From the NCBI RefSeq assembly GCF_900092025.1, contig NZ_FLTX01000005.1, positions 1 through 64,000 of the forward strand: 64,000 bases of DNA, given 5' to 3'. Shown one piece after another: positions 18,895 to 30,661 of the stretch. Source of the DNA: Xanthomonas bromi (GTDB taxonomy: Bacteria; Pseudomonadota; Gammaproteobacteria; Xanthomonadales; Xanthomonadaceae). Under the pieces are notes generated by a model. That model saw nothing but the letters and a program-made list of their open reading frames with translations, had not been told where the DNA came from and searched no databases. Each line of letters begins with the position of its first letter. Position 1 is the stretch's first letter. Position numbers and translations under genes: made by a program.

Positions 18895-20292
18895 ATGAAT
18901 CTTTCCGCCCCCACTTCCGTTCCCGATCCCGCCACCGCAGCGTGGGCGCCGGACAGCTGGCGCGGCAAACCTGCACTGCAACTGCCGGTGTATCCGGACG
19001 AGAACGTGCTGCAGGCCGCCATGCGCGAGTTGGGGCAGCTGCCGCCGCTGGTGACCTCGTGGGAAATCTTTGCGCTCAAGCGCCAGCTGGCGGAAGCGCA
19101 GGAAGGCAAGCGCTTCCTGCTGCAGGGCGGCGATTGTGCGGAAAATTTCAGCGACTGCGAATCTGGGACGATTTCCAATCGGTTGAAGGTACTGCTGCAA
19201 ATGAGCCTGGTGCTGGTGCACGGGTTGCACTTGCCGGTGGTGCGGGTGGGCCGTTTTGCCGGGCAGTACGCCAAACCGCGTTCGGCCGATACCGAGACCC
19301 GCGATGGAGTGACCTTGCCGAGCTATCGCGGCGATGTGATCAATGCGCCGGCCTTCACCGAAGCGGCGCGCGTGCCCGATCCGCTGCGCATGATCACCGC
19401 GCATTCGCGCTCGGCGATGACGATGAACTTCGTGCGCGCGTTGATCGACGGCGGCTTCGCGGACCTGCATCACCCCGAATACTGGAATCTGGATTGGGTG
19501 GGCTATTCGCCGTTGGCGGCGGACTACCAGAAAATGGTCGTTTCGATCGGCGACGCCGTGCGCTTCATGGAAACGCTCTCCGGGGCGGAGGTGTACAACC
19601 TCAATCGCATCGACTTCTACACTTCGCACGAAGCCTTGCTGCTGCCGTACGAAGAAGGCCTGACCCGGCAGGTGCCGCGACAGTGGGGCTGGTTCAATCT
19701 CAGCACGCACTATCCGTGGATCGGGATGCGCACCGCTGCACTGGACGGCGCACATGTGGAGTACCTGCGCGGCGTGCGCAACCCGATCGCGATCAAGGTG
19801 GGGCCGTCGGTGCAGCCGGATCAGTTGCTGCGCCTGATCGATGTGCTCAACCCCGAAGACAAGCCCGGGCGTTTGAGCTTCATCCATCGCATGGGCGCGG
19901 CGCAGATCGCCGACAAACTGCCGCCGCTGCTGGATGCCGTAAAGCGCGACGGGCGGCGGGTGCTGTGGGTCTGCGATGCGATGCACGGCAATACCGAAAG
20001 CACCGGCAATGGCTATAAAACGCGGCGTTTCGACAACATCCGCAACGAAGTGGAAGTCTCGTTCGACCTGCATGCCGCGGCCGGGACACGCCTGGGTGGC
20101 GTGCATCTTGAGCTCACCGGCGAAGATGTCACCGAGTGCACTGGCGGTGCGCGCGAACTGACCGAGCGCGATCTGGAGCGGGCGTATCGCTCCAGCGTGG
20201 ATCCGCGCCTGAACTACGAACAGTCGCTGGAAATTGCGATGGCCATCGTGCGCAAGCAACAACAGGTGGCCTCGCAGCCGCTGGGCGCATGA
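18895..20292 (+). CDS. aroG: 3-deoxy-7-phosphoheptulonate synthase, class II
   Basis: This 465-residue enzyme condenses phosphoenolpyruvate and erythrose-4-phosphate, the first step of the shikimate pathway. It is the class II (plant-like, AroA-II) type, not the E. coli AroF/G/H type: LLQGGDCAENF near residue 80, SRSAMTMNFVRAL, NPIAIKVGPS and WVCDAMHGNT are class II hallmarks, including the metal-binding cysteine and histidine. The ATG at 18895 has TAGGAG seven bases upstream; an open frame continues upstream without conservation. Gene naming varies for this class, so the symbol is tentative. Confidence 0.93.
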   Translation: MNLSAPTSVPDPATAAWAPDSWRGKPALQLPVYPDENVLQAAMRELGQLPPLVTSWEIFALKRQLAEAQEGKRFLLQGGDCAENFSDCESGTISNRLKVLLQMSLVLVHGLHLPVVRVGRFAGQYAKPRSADTETRDGVTLPSYRGDVINAPAFTEAARVPDPLRMITAHSRSAMTMNFVRALIDGGFADLHHPEYWNLDWVGYSPLAADYQKMVVSIGDAVRFMETLSGAEVYNLNRIDFYTSHEALLLPYEEGLTRQVPRQWGWFNLSTHYPWIGMRTAALDGAHVEYLRGVRNPIAIKVGPSVQPDQLLRLIDVLNPEDKPGRLSFIHRMGAAQIADKLPPLLDAVKRDGRRVLWVCDAMHGNTESTGNGYKTRRFDNIRNEVEVSFDLHAAAGTRLGGVHLELTGEDVTECTGGARELTERDLERAYRSSVDPRLNYEQSLEIAMAIVRKQQQVASQPLGA

Positions 20293-20377
20293 GCGGCGTG
20301 TGCGCATGACGTGATGCTCATGCCGCGTGCGGCATGCTCTGGCAGCCATCGCTCTTTCCCCCCACAGGAGGAACGGT

Positions 20378-21505
20378 TTGACTGCCGATTGGAACGTCAT
20401 CCGCGAATACGCAATTCCACTGGGCGCCGCGCTGCTGGCCGGCGTCGTCACCTGGTCACTGATGCTGTGGTTGTTTCGCCGCATGCAGGGCCGCGATTAT
20501 CGTCGTGCGCGCATCATTCGCGTGATCACCCTGCCTGCGGCCTTCATCCTGCCGCTGCTGTTTCTGGGTGTCGCCACCGAAGCGACCCCGCTGGCCGGCA
20601 AGGCGCTGGCAGCGGTGCAGCATCTGCTGCACTTGGGCATCGTCGGCTGCGTTACCTGGTTGCTGGTACGTGCGGTGGCCGCTGGCGAGGCGGCGATCCT
20701 GCGCAGCAACCCGATCGAAGTGTCGGACAATCTCACCGCACGGCGCATCCAGACGCAGACGCGGGTACTGAGCCGCGTGCTGATGGGCACGGTGATCCTG
20801 CTAGGCATCTCGGTCCTGCTGCTGACGTTTCCGCAGGTACGCCAGATCGGCAAGACCTTGCTGGCGTCGGCGGGCATCATCGGGCTGGTGGCCGGTATTG
20901 CGGCCAAGCCGGTGTTCGGCAACTTGATCGCGGGTTTGCAGATTGCGTTGACCCAGCCGATTCGTCTGGACGATGTGGTGATCGTGGAAGGGGAGTGGGG
21001 CCGCATCGAAGAGATCGGCAGCTCGTATGTGGTGGTGCGGATCTGGGATGAGCGGCGCATGGTGGTGCCACTGACCTGGTGGATCGAAAACCCGTTTCAG
21101 AACTGGACGCGCAGCAGTGCCGACCTGCTCGGCACTGCCTTCCTGTGGCTGGATTACCGCACGCCGATTGCCGCGGTACGTGCGGAACTGGAGCGCATCT
21201 GCCAGAGCGAGCCGCTGTGGGATGGCCGCGTGTGCGTGACCCAGATTACCGACACCAGCGACAACACCATCCAGGTGCGACTGCTGGTGAGCGCACGCAA
21301 TTCTGGCGATGCCTTCGATCTACGCTGTCTGGTACGCGAACGGATGATCGATTTCCTGACCCGCGAGCATGCGTATGCATTGCCAAGAATCCGCGCCGAA
21401 ATCGCCGCGCAGGAAAAAGCACCACCGCGGACGGCCGAACCGATTGCGCAGGAGAGCGTGCGCTCGCCGGGCGCCGAAGACGGCGAGCCTCCAACGACGA
21501 TCTAG
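20378..21505 (+). CDS. Small-conductance mechanosensitive channel family protein (MscS-like)
   Basis: A 375-residue inner-membrane protein with four hydrophobic segments and a MscS core. The pore-lining segment is ASAGIIGLVAGIAAKPVFGNLIAGLQI and the beta domain follows with PIRLDDVVIVEGEWGRIEEIG. Such channels release solutes on hypo-osmotic shock. The TTG at 20378 was chosen because AGGAGG lies six bases upstream; the in-frame ATG at 20327 has no such site and would add 17 unconserved residues. The C-terminal 40 residues are low-complexity and Ala/Pro/Glu-rich. It follows the DAHP synthase gene after 85 bases. Confidence 0.85.
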   Translation: MTADWNVIREYAIPLGAALLAGVVTWSLMLWLFRRMQGRDYRRARIIRVITLPAAFILPLLFLGVATEATPLAGKALAAVQHLLHLGIVGCVTWLLVRAVAAGEAAILRSNPIEVSDNLTARRIQTQTRVLSRVLMGTVILLGISVLLLTFPQVRQIGKTLLASAGIIGLVAGIAAKPVFGNLIAGLQIALTQPIRLDDVVIVEGEWGRIEEIGSSYVVVRIWDERRMVVPLTWWIENPFQNWTRSSADLLGTAFLWLDYRTPIAAVRAELERICQSEPLWDGRVCVTQITDTSDNTIQVRLLVSARNSGDAFDLRCLVRERMIDFLTREHAYALPRIRAEIAAQEKAPPRTAEPIAQESVRSPGAEDGEPPTTI

Positions 21506-21701
21506 TGCGTTGTCTGGCTAGAACCCGGTAGGTCAGGTCTGCGGCAGGAGCTTGTGCAGGGGCCAGCCGCCGCCGCGCACGCGCCTACCGTTTGTGCACG
21601 CTTGGCGGCTCCGACGCGTGCCGCATGTGGCGGCGGATGCCAGCCCCATTCGCGGCCGCACGTGGTCCGGTCAATCATTTGATGGGCGCCGGCATCACGG
21701 G

Positions 21702-23320
21702 CTAAGCTCCTGACGTGGCCGCACGTGGCGCGGCCGACGCACTTGGTGCATAACTAGGCGTAAAGCGCACATGGCTGCGTTGTTCGTACGCATACGCCAG
21801 CTCGATCAGGCGCGGCTCGCTCCAGGCCGTGCCCATGAACAACAGGCCCAGTGGCAAGCCTTGGGTCTGTCCCATCGGCACGCTCAGGCTTGGATAGCCG
21901 GCCACGGCCGCGGCGCCATAGCCCGCGCCAGGAAACGTGTCGCCCTTGCCGAGCGTGGTGACCCAGGCCGCGCCGGTGGTGGGTACGATCAAGGCATCCA
22001 GGCGATCGGCCTTTAATGCCGCATCGATGCCTTCCGGCCCGGCCAGCCGTTTGGCGCTCGCCCGTGCAGCCAGATAACCCGCGTCGTCGAGACCAGGCGC
22101 TGCCTGCGCCTGTTCGAACAGTTCCTGCCCGAAATACGGCATCTCGCGCTGCGCATGTTTGCGGTTGAACGCAATCAACTGCTCCAGGTTCGCTAAGGGC
22201 GCGCGGTGGCTTTGCAGAGACGCAGTCAGGCCGGCCTTGAATTCGACCAACAGGACCAATTGCTCGGCCGCATCCCATTTGCCCTCGGTGGCCAGACTGG
22301 TTTCGATCATCGTGGCGCCGGCAGTACGTAGCGTCTTCGCCGCGCGGTCGAGCGCCGCGGCGATCGCCGGGTCCTCGCGTAGCGGGTTGCGCAACAGGCC
22401 CAGGCGTGCACCGCGCAGACCGTCGGGTTTCAGGTGCGCGAGATAGTCGACGCTGGTCGCCGGCGCCTGGCTCGTGGCCGGATCCTGCGGGTCGGGCGCG
22501 GCGATGGCCTGCAGCAGCACGGCCGCGTCGGCGACGCTGCGTGTCATCGGCCCGGCGGTGTCTTGACTGGCGGAAATCGGGATGATGCCGTCGCGACTGA
22601 CCAGGCCGACGGTCGGCTTGAGTCCGACCAGGCCGTTGACCGAAGCAGGGCAGGTGATGCTGCCATCGGTTTCGGTCCCGATGCCGACGGTGGCCAGGCT
22701 GGCCGCGATGGCCGCACCGGTGCCGGCGCTGGAGCCGCAGGGATTGCGATCCAGTGCATACGGATTGCGGGTCAGCCCGCCGCGTCCGCTCCAGCCGGAA
22801 CTGGACTGGGTGGAGCGGAAATTGGCCAATTCGCTGAGGTTGGTCTTGCCCAGAATCACCGCACCGGCGGCGCGCAGCCGGTTGTACCAGGAAGGCATCG
22901 CGGCCGGGACGGAACGCGGCCAGTGCCTGCGAGCCGGCACTGTTGACCATCGGCAGCGCGTCGATGTTGTCCTTGAGCAGCACCGGGACGCCGTGCAGCG
23001 GTCCGCGCACACGGCCGTCGCTGCGTTCGGCATCCAGGGCGCGCGCGTCGGCTTCGGCCTGTGGATTGAGTTCGATCACCGCGTTGAGCGTTGGGCCGGC
23101 ACGATCGATGCTGGCAATGCGCTGCAGATACGCGCGTGTGAGCTGCAGGCTGCTGCTCTGGCCGCTGGCCATGCGGGCTTGCAGGCCGGCCACGTCGGCC
23201 TCGGTCAGATCGATGGGGTGAGCGGTGGAATGTTTGCGGGTGCCGGTAGCAGAACGCGACGGGTCATCGGCAGCCGCACAGCGCAGCAAGCAGCGCGAAG
23301 GACAAGAGGGTGGATCGCAT
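21702..23320 (-). pseudogene. Amidase-signature hydrolase (GatA-like, exported), two frameshifts
   Basis: The product would be an exported amidase with Ser-Ser-Lys chemistry. Three reading frames are needed. From ATG 23320: a lipoprotein-like signal (STLLSFALLAALCGC), ending at a TGA after 18 codons. Second frame: TEADVAGLQARM to LLKDNIDALP with the catalytic-lysine segment, up to about 22882. Third frame: RLRAAGAVILGKTNLSE, the glycine/serine-rich GSSAGTGAAIAASL motif and the rest to TAG at 21702. Both shifts fit one extra base, near 23263-23275 and at the GG of 22880-22881, where removing one base restores VQRLRAAG. Sequencing error is possible but two independent hits favour a real pseudogene. 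No other gene overlaps it. Confidence 0.8.
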
Positions 23321-23408
23321 GGATGGCCTTCCCCGGGGAGAAGTCGCAGGCTAACGGCGCGACGTCGGGGTGACAACGGAAGACCGGCCCGCAGACCGGC
23401 AAGGTGGC

Positions 23409-23879
23409 TTAGCGATGGCGGCGTCGCACAAGATCGCGTGCCAGCACGCCGACCACGATCAGATTGATCGCCAGCACGCCCCAGGCGGTCCAGCCGGGGT
23501 GATGCACGATGGCGTAGATATCGAATGGCAGATAGATGGCCGCCGACAGGCAGCCCAGCAACGAGGCCCAAGCCTTGGCGCGCCACAGGCCCCATGACTC
23601 GACGACATGCAGCAGTCCGTAGGCCAGCATCGCCGCTGCGGCCAGATGCACGGCATTGGGATCGATCATTTTCAGCAGCGACGGCAGTGCGCCGTGCTCG
23701 GGGTCCAGACTGAAACGGCGGATCAGCGTGCTGACCGCATGTTGCAGCGGCAGCGGGCCCAGAAGTTCCAGGCCCGTCGCCGCCAACAGCGCAAGCGCGC
23801 CCTTGATCGCCTCTAGCAAGGCGATGACATGCAGTCCCGGATGCGCGCGCGGATCCGGGCTGTAGGGCTTATCGCTCAC
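23409..23879 (-). CDS. DUF2127-like inner-membrane protein
   Basis: A 156-residue hydrophobic protein with about four membrane segments (for example VIALLEAIKGALALLAATGL and IYLPFDIYAIVHHPGW), resembling the DUF2127 family of unknown function. The start is a GTG at 23879, 18 bases after the typA stop, so it is probably co-transcribed as the second gene after typA. The C-terminus is basic (DLVRRRHR). Nothing in the neighbourhood indicates a role. Confidence 0.7.
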   Translation of the reverse strand: MSDKPYSPDPRAHPGLHVIALLEAIKGALALLAATGLELLGPLPLQHAVSTLIRRFSLDPEHGALPSLLKMIDPNAVHLAAAAMLAYGLLHVVESWGLWRAKAWASLLGCLSAAIYLPFDIYAIVHHPGWTAWGVLAINLIVVGVLARDLVRRRHR

Positions 23880-23897
23880 GCGTGTCGGCCTGACAAC

Positions 23898-25727
<1,830 letters not shown>

Positions 25728-25777
25728 GCGGAAAGGGCCCCTGTCTGGCGCCAGTCTTGAGATGAGGTAAGCCCGGT

Positions 25778-25783
25778 ATTATA
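25778..25783 (-). promoter_or_regulatory. -10 element of a likely typA promoter
   Basis: A perfect TATAAT on the minus strand lies about 50 bases upstream of the typA start. No convincing -35 hexamer is present at 16-18 bases spacing (best CAACGG), so the promoter call rests on the -10 only. Confidence 0.45.
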
Positions 25784-25971
25784 GCGGTTTCGTTGCGCTA
25801 CCGTTGCGGATTGCCTGAAATCGATGCAGATCGCCCATTCAGGCTGCGTGACGAGGCCCGCCGCCGGGACCGGCGCGGGTCCTTGGACCATGGTCGTAAC
25901 CACACGGCCGGCCGCGCGCCCGGGTGTATCCTAATGGGCTGTTGATCACCCCAGAACCTGCAAGGATTTCC

Positions 25972-26466
25972 ATGTCCCTGATCGCCACCTTCGACACCTC
26001 CCGCGGCCCGATCGTTGTCGAGCTGTACCCGGAAAAGGCTCCGCTGACGGTTGCCAACTTCGTCAACCTGGCCAAGCGCGGCTTCTACGACGGCCTGAGC
26101 TTCCACCGCGTCATCGCCGACTTCATGATCCAGGGCGGTTGCCCGGAAGGTTCCGGCCGCGGCGGCCCGGGCTATCGCTTCGAAGACGAGGCCAATAATG
26201 GCCTCGGCCACGAGCGCGGTGTGCTGTCCATGGCCAATGCCGGCCCGAACACCAATGGCAGCCAGTTCTTCATCACCCACACCGCCACCCCGTGGCTGGA
26301 CGGCAAGCACACCGTGTTCGGCAAGGTCACCCAGGGCCTGGACGTGGTGGACAGCGTCGCCCAGGGCGACACCATCAACACGCTCACCATCGAAGGCGAC
26401 ACCGACGCCGTGTTGGCCGCCAAGGCCGACCGCGTTGCGGAGTGGAACAAGATCCTCGCCGCCTGA
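25972..26466 (+). CDS. ppiB: Peptidyl-prolyl cis-trans isomerase (cyclophilin), cytoplasmic
   Basis: A 164-residue cyclophilin that catalyses proline isomerisation. Catalytic residues are recognisable: [13 protein letters not shown] near residue 45 and [10 protein letters not shown] near residue 88, plus [12 protein letters not shown]. No signal peptide is present, so it acts in the cytosol. The ATG at 25972 with AAGGA upstream gives the canonical MSLIATFDT; a longer in-frame start at 25924 is rejected. In many proteobacteria ppiB adjoins lpxH; here lpxH lies far away at 62838. Confidence 0.95.
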   Translation: MSLIATFDTSRGPIVVELYPEKAPLTVANFVNLAKRGFYDGLSFHRVIADFMIQGGCPEGSGRGGPGYRFEDEANNGLGHERGVLSMANAGPNTNGSQFFITHTATPWLDGKHTVFGKVTQGLDVVDSVAQGDTINTLTIEGDTDAVLAAKADRVAEWNKILAA

Positions 26467-26572
26467 TTGCCGCCACCGTCGAACGGCCGCCTTGTGCGGC
26501 CGTTTGCTTGTCAACGCGCGCGGCCAGGCCTTGCGGCCCCGCCAGCGCGCCACCCCCACCAACGCTTTTTAG

Positions 26573-27574
<1,002 letters not shown>

Positions 27575-27597
27575 GTCATTCGGTCACGGCGGTCATG

Positions 27598-27627
27598 AAA
27601 ACGCCGGGCATTGCCCGGCGTTTTTTA
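27598..27627. terminator. Bidirectional terminator between mdh and gst
   Basis: A 9-bp perfect stem (27601-27609 with 27613-27621) has an A tract on its left and six T on its right, so it can end transcription of mdh (+) and of the convergent glutathione transferase gene (-). Confidence 0.85.
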
Positions 27628-27655
27628 TTGCGTCGTGTGGCCGATGCCTGGGCTG

Positions 27656-28270
27656 TCAGGCTAGGCCTTCTGCCTGTAGCGCGGCCTGCACATCGGCATC
27701 GGCCAGCATGCGTTGCACGAACGCCTGCAGCGCGTTCAAGCCATCGAGATTGACGGAGACCTTCTGCGCCCACAGCAAGGTGACGAACAGATACGCATCG
27801 GCCCCGGTGTGGCTATCGCTGGCGAGCCAGGTGCGGTCTTGCAAGTGGGCATCGACGCGCTCGTAGAGCGTGCGCAATTTGTTGCGTGCATCGTCCTGGC
27901 TGCGCGCGATCAGCGCGGGGTCTTGCAGATACGCGGTGCTGCCGAAGATTGGCTCGAACGTGGGATGCACGTCGGCATTGACGAAGGCGATCCAACGATT
28001 GATTTCGGCACGGCTGCGCGCGGTGCCATCGCCGGATAAGCCGGTCAGTGGCGCGATATCGGCGATGTAATTCAGGATGGCGGCATTCTGGGTCAGTGCC
28101 CACTCGTCGACCACCAGCAATGGTACGGCGCCTGCTGGATTCAGACGCAGATACTCGGGAGATTTCATCGTCGCCGCATCGACCACACTCAAGTCGAACG
28201 GCAGCCCCGACCAACGCAACACGATGTGATCTGCCAGCGAACACGCGCCGGGCTTGGTATATAGCTTCAT
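27656..28270 (-). CDS. gst: Glutathione S-transferase, beta class
   Basis: A 204-residue cytosolic protein. The N-terminal thioredoxin-like domain begins MKLYTKPGACSLADHI, with the active cysteine at position 10 typical of bacterial beta-class enzymes, and NPAGAVPLLVVDE is the cis-proline loop. The helical C-terminal domain follows, with TGADAYLFVTLLW carrying the structural N-capping region. It likely conjugates glutathione to electrophiles or acts in redox defence; the substrate cannot be told. Confidence 0.9.
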   Translation of the reverse strand: MKLYTKPGACSLADHIVLRWSGLPFDLSVVDAATMKSPEYLRLNPAGAVPLLVVDEWALTQNAAILNYIADIAPLTGLSGDGTARSRAEINRWIAFVNADVHPTFEPIFGSTAYLQDPALIARSQDDARNKLRTLYERVDAHLQDRTWLASDSHTGADAYLFVTLLWAQKVSVNLDGLNALQAFVQRMLADADVQAALQAEGLA

Positions 28271-28661
28271 GGACGATCCGCATGGAATGGGACCGTGAGC
28301 TTAGCGGGCGGACGATGCGGTGTGGAGCGTGGTGGCGGGGCGCGCGCCTGCTGCAGGAGATCGTTGGACGTGGCGGTCGCTACTGCCGCGGTTGTGTAAG
28401 GAACCTTGCCAGCGCCACACAAGGGCGGCACATGGCGGCAGCAAGGTTGCCTTGGTCAAGTGTTTGATCTTGCAGCCCATCCAGAGACGGATCGTGCATG
28501 CAATCCACGATGCGGCTCTGTGCGTGTTGATCGATCGCTACGCTGGCGCCGCGCTCCTGCAGCGTCGACGTGTCAGAGCGCATCACACGCGTAATCGGTG
28601 CAGGTCGGCAGCAGCGCATGTCAGCGGTGTCTATCTGCAAAAGCACCGCGACTCTGCGCGC
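28271..28661. other. Gap between gst and SleB-type hydrolase
   Basis: These 391 bases contain only short frames on both strands with no recognisable feature or ribosome-binding site. I see no gene, hairpin or promoter that I can support. Confidence 0.4.
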
Positions 28662-29123
28662 TCAGGACGCGTTGCGCGGCCGCAGCGATTGCACGCGATA
28701 GAACGTGTGGTCACCGATGGTGGCCACCTGATAGGCGTTGCGCCAGCTCGGGTTTGCAATTGCGCTTGCGGCAAAGTGGCTGGCACCCGGCACGATCTCT
28801 TTGCGCTTGCCAACCGGAAGTGCCCAGTTGCGCTGCGCAGCCAGTGCCACGTCCAACGCCTTGTTCCAGGCATCGTCGTTCTTCAGCTGTGTGCCCGGCG
28901 CCACGATCGTCGGCGCAAACTGCTTGCGCGCGGTGACCACCTGACACATGGAATCGCCCCACAAGCCGCTATCCAGACGACGCAGCGCAACTTCTGCAAC
29001 AGCCTGTTGGCCGCGCAAGGTCTGGTCGCGCGCTTCCAGATAAACCGTCGTACTCAAACACAACGAATCTGCGGCTGGCTGCGGCAACACATGCGACAGC
29101 CAGAGTATCCAAACAAGTTTCAT
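28662..29123 (-). CDS. Cell-wall hydrolase, SleB/Hydrolase_2 family
   Basis: A 153-residue exported protein: the N-terminus (MKLVWILWLSHVLPQPAADS) works as a signal peptide. The mature part matches the SleB-type hydrolase fold: LSTTVYLEARDQTLRGQQAVAEVALRR carries the catalytic glutamate, and GASHFAA and NPSWRNAYQVATIGDHTFYR are further family motifs. Such enzymes cleave peptidoglycan, as lytic transglycosylase or amidase. The ATG at 29123 has AAGGAG five bases upstream, so a longer form from 29165 is rejected. Neighbours do not reveal its target. Confidence 0.85.
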   Translation of the reverse strand: MKLVWILWLSHVLPQPAADSLCLSTTVYLEARDQTLRGQQAVAEVALRRLDSGLWGDSMCQVVTARKQFAPTIVAPGTQLKNDDAWNKALDVALAAQRNWALPVGKRKEIVPGASHFAASAIANPSWRNAYQVATIGDHTFYRVQSLRPRNAS

Positions 29124-29489
29124 AGAACTCCTTGCTCCGTGTGGGCCGGTCCGCAGAACATCCAATGTGGATGCACCAGTACAGAAGGCTTGGCGTCATG
29201 GGGAGGCAACCTGCCACCGGTCACCAACGACTCCGGCGAAAGAACATCTGCCGAAGGTGCCCACCAAATGCGGCGGGTCAAAAAGTTGGCGCAAGGTAGG
29301 CGTCGATCACACAATCGTGGCTGAATGAAAGGGGTTGACGATTGCGATCACCTGCAATGCCTAGGCAATTTCTGCACAACCCATCAAACCTCTAAAATTA
29401 CAGTTTCTTGCATGTCAATCAGTGGAAAAATGCTGAGTCGCGTGCGATTTTTGCAAGGTTCTGGCGGTTTTGGCTGCCGCCAGGCAGCA
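29124..29489. other. AT-richer gap before the accessory block
   Basis: 366 bases without a recognisable gene. The stretch 29320-29460 is clearly lower in GC than the surrounding genome and ends at the IS5 transposase remnant, so it may mark the left edge of inserted DNA. Confidence 0.4.
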
Positions 29490-29655
29490 TTATCCCCGGG
29501 CAGGCAGCAATTGCCGGCGCACCATCCACAGCTTCGACAGCGCAAACAAGGTCAGCACCTGTGCGGTGTTCTTCGCCAGGCCGCGATAGCGCACCTTGGT
29601 GTAGCCAAACTGGCGCTTGATCACGCGAAACCGATGCTCCACTTTTGCGCGGATG
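29490..29655 (-). mobile_element. IS5-family transposase 3' remnant
   Basis: The minus-strand frame ends with the C-terminus of an IS5-family transposase: [20 protein letters not shown], then [20 protein letters not shown] and [13 protein letters not shown], including the conserved glutamate of the catalytic triad in KVEH. Upstream of this point, the frame shows nothing familiar and there is no intact first half, so about four fifths of the transposase are missing. Exact edges and terminal repeat are not determined. It directly abuts the effector-like gene at 29725. Confidence 0.75.
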
Positions 29656-29724
29656 TAGTCCTGCAGCAGCACCTGGCGCCCATCGGGGACAACGCGCTCC
29701 CTAGAAGTTGCATGGTACGCGCGT

Positions 29725-30534
29725 TCAGTCTTCTTCCGACGACGTAGACGTCTCGTTCGGCGCGCGGGCTCTTGCTGCCAGCAGCAGCCGGTTGACCAGC
29801 TTGGGCGCATCGTCGCCAACGCCACTGGCCGCGTTCCAGAGTTCCGCAGGCAAGCGCGAACGCTCTGCAGTGATGAGATTCATCAGATCCTTGGCCAGGG
29901 CCGTCTGCTCGCCCAGGCTCAGGTGAGAGCCAGGACCATCGTCCTCGGGCATGGTCACCATCTCGACCGCCTCATCCAGGCAAGCTTCGGTTGTCCCCAA
30001 TTCCCTTGCTCGCTCGGCTTTTTGCACACGGATTTTCACCGGGGTTTGCGCCTGTTGTATGTACCGGGAGGCGACAGACTCGATTGCCCTAAAGCCACCG
30101 AATGCCACCGCCGCGCCCACCGCTATAGTGCCACTGCTCCGAGCAATGTTATGAAAATGCTGCGAACCCATCGACACCATGCCATTGCCACGAGCAAACT
30201 CCTGGTAATCCGGGTCATCCATGAAATTGCCTCGTATGTGGTTGGAGAAACTGTTCGCTGTGGTAACGCCAAACACCACGCCGGAGCCCCTAGCGAGTTT
30301 ATTTGCCGTGCTACGTACAACATTGGCTACACGCACGCCAGCACCCGGTTCCTGAGGCTGGGCAGCGCCGAGCCGCGCCGCGCGTACCGGTCGCCGTGGC
30401 AGGCTTTGGAGTTGCGTGTTGGCATGCGGGTCCTGCGTGTGTGCAGAGGAGCTGGCCTCGGGTTCGGTGGCCACATTGTCCTGCGTGTGCCTCGCCACTC
30501 GGCGCGTTACAGACGTTAGTGTCCCAGGACGCAT
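29725..30534 (-). CDS. Unrecognised protein, effector-like N-terminus
   Basis: A 269-residue protein that I do not recognise. The first 60 residues are rich in Ser, Thr, Gln, Pro, Arg and Ala (for example [16 protein letters not shown]), as in type III secreted effectors; there is no Sec signal. Two Gly/Ala-rich hydrophobic stretches follow near residues 80-92 and 135-150 ([14 protein letters not shown]), then a helical charged C-terminal half ending in SSEED. The ATG at 30534 has GAGGTGAT just upstream, and an in-frame stop at 30538-30540 rules out a longer N-terminus. It lies between an IS remnant and an intact IS. No PIP box was found upstream. Membrane-associated host-targeted protein is a guess only. 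Confidence 0.6.
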   Translation of the reverse strand: MRPGTLTSVTRRVARHTQDNVATEPEASSSAHTQDPHANTQLQSLPRRPVRAARLGAAQPQEPGAGVRVANVVRSTANKLARGSGVVFGVTTANSFSNHIRGNFMDDPDYQEFARGNGMVSMGSQHFHNIARSSGTIAVGAAVAFGGFRAIESVASRYIQQAQTPVKIRVQKAERARELGTTEACLDEAVEMVTMPEDDGPGSHLSLGEQTALAKDLMNLITAERSRLPAELWNAASGVGDDAPKLVNRLLLAARARAPNETSTSSEED

Positions 30535-30661
30535 ACATCACCTCACACGTTGAATGGAGCGCCATTCTTTCGTAGCTCCATCACGGCAGCGCGCAACGGG
30601 CCGAATCGCTGTGGCGTGGGGCGAAACGGACACCGCCGCGCCCGAGGCATCGGGCGGTTTA

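Noticed and set aside
28380-28646. Minus-strand 88-codon open frame in the gst gap
   Set aside because: Composition is like random high-GC sequence and there is no start signal.
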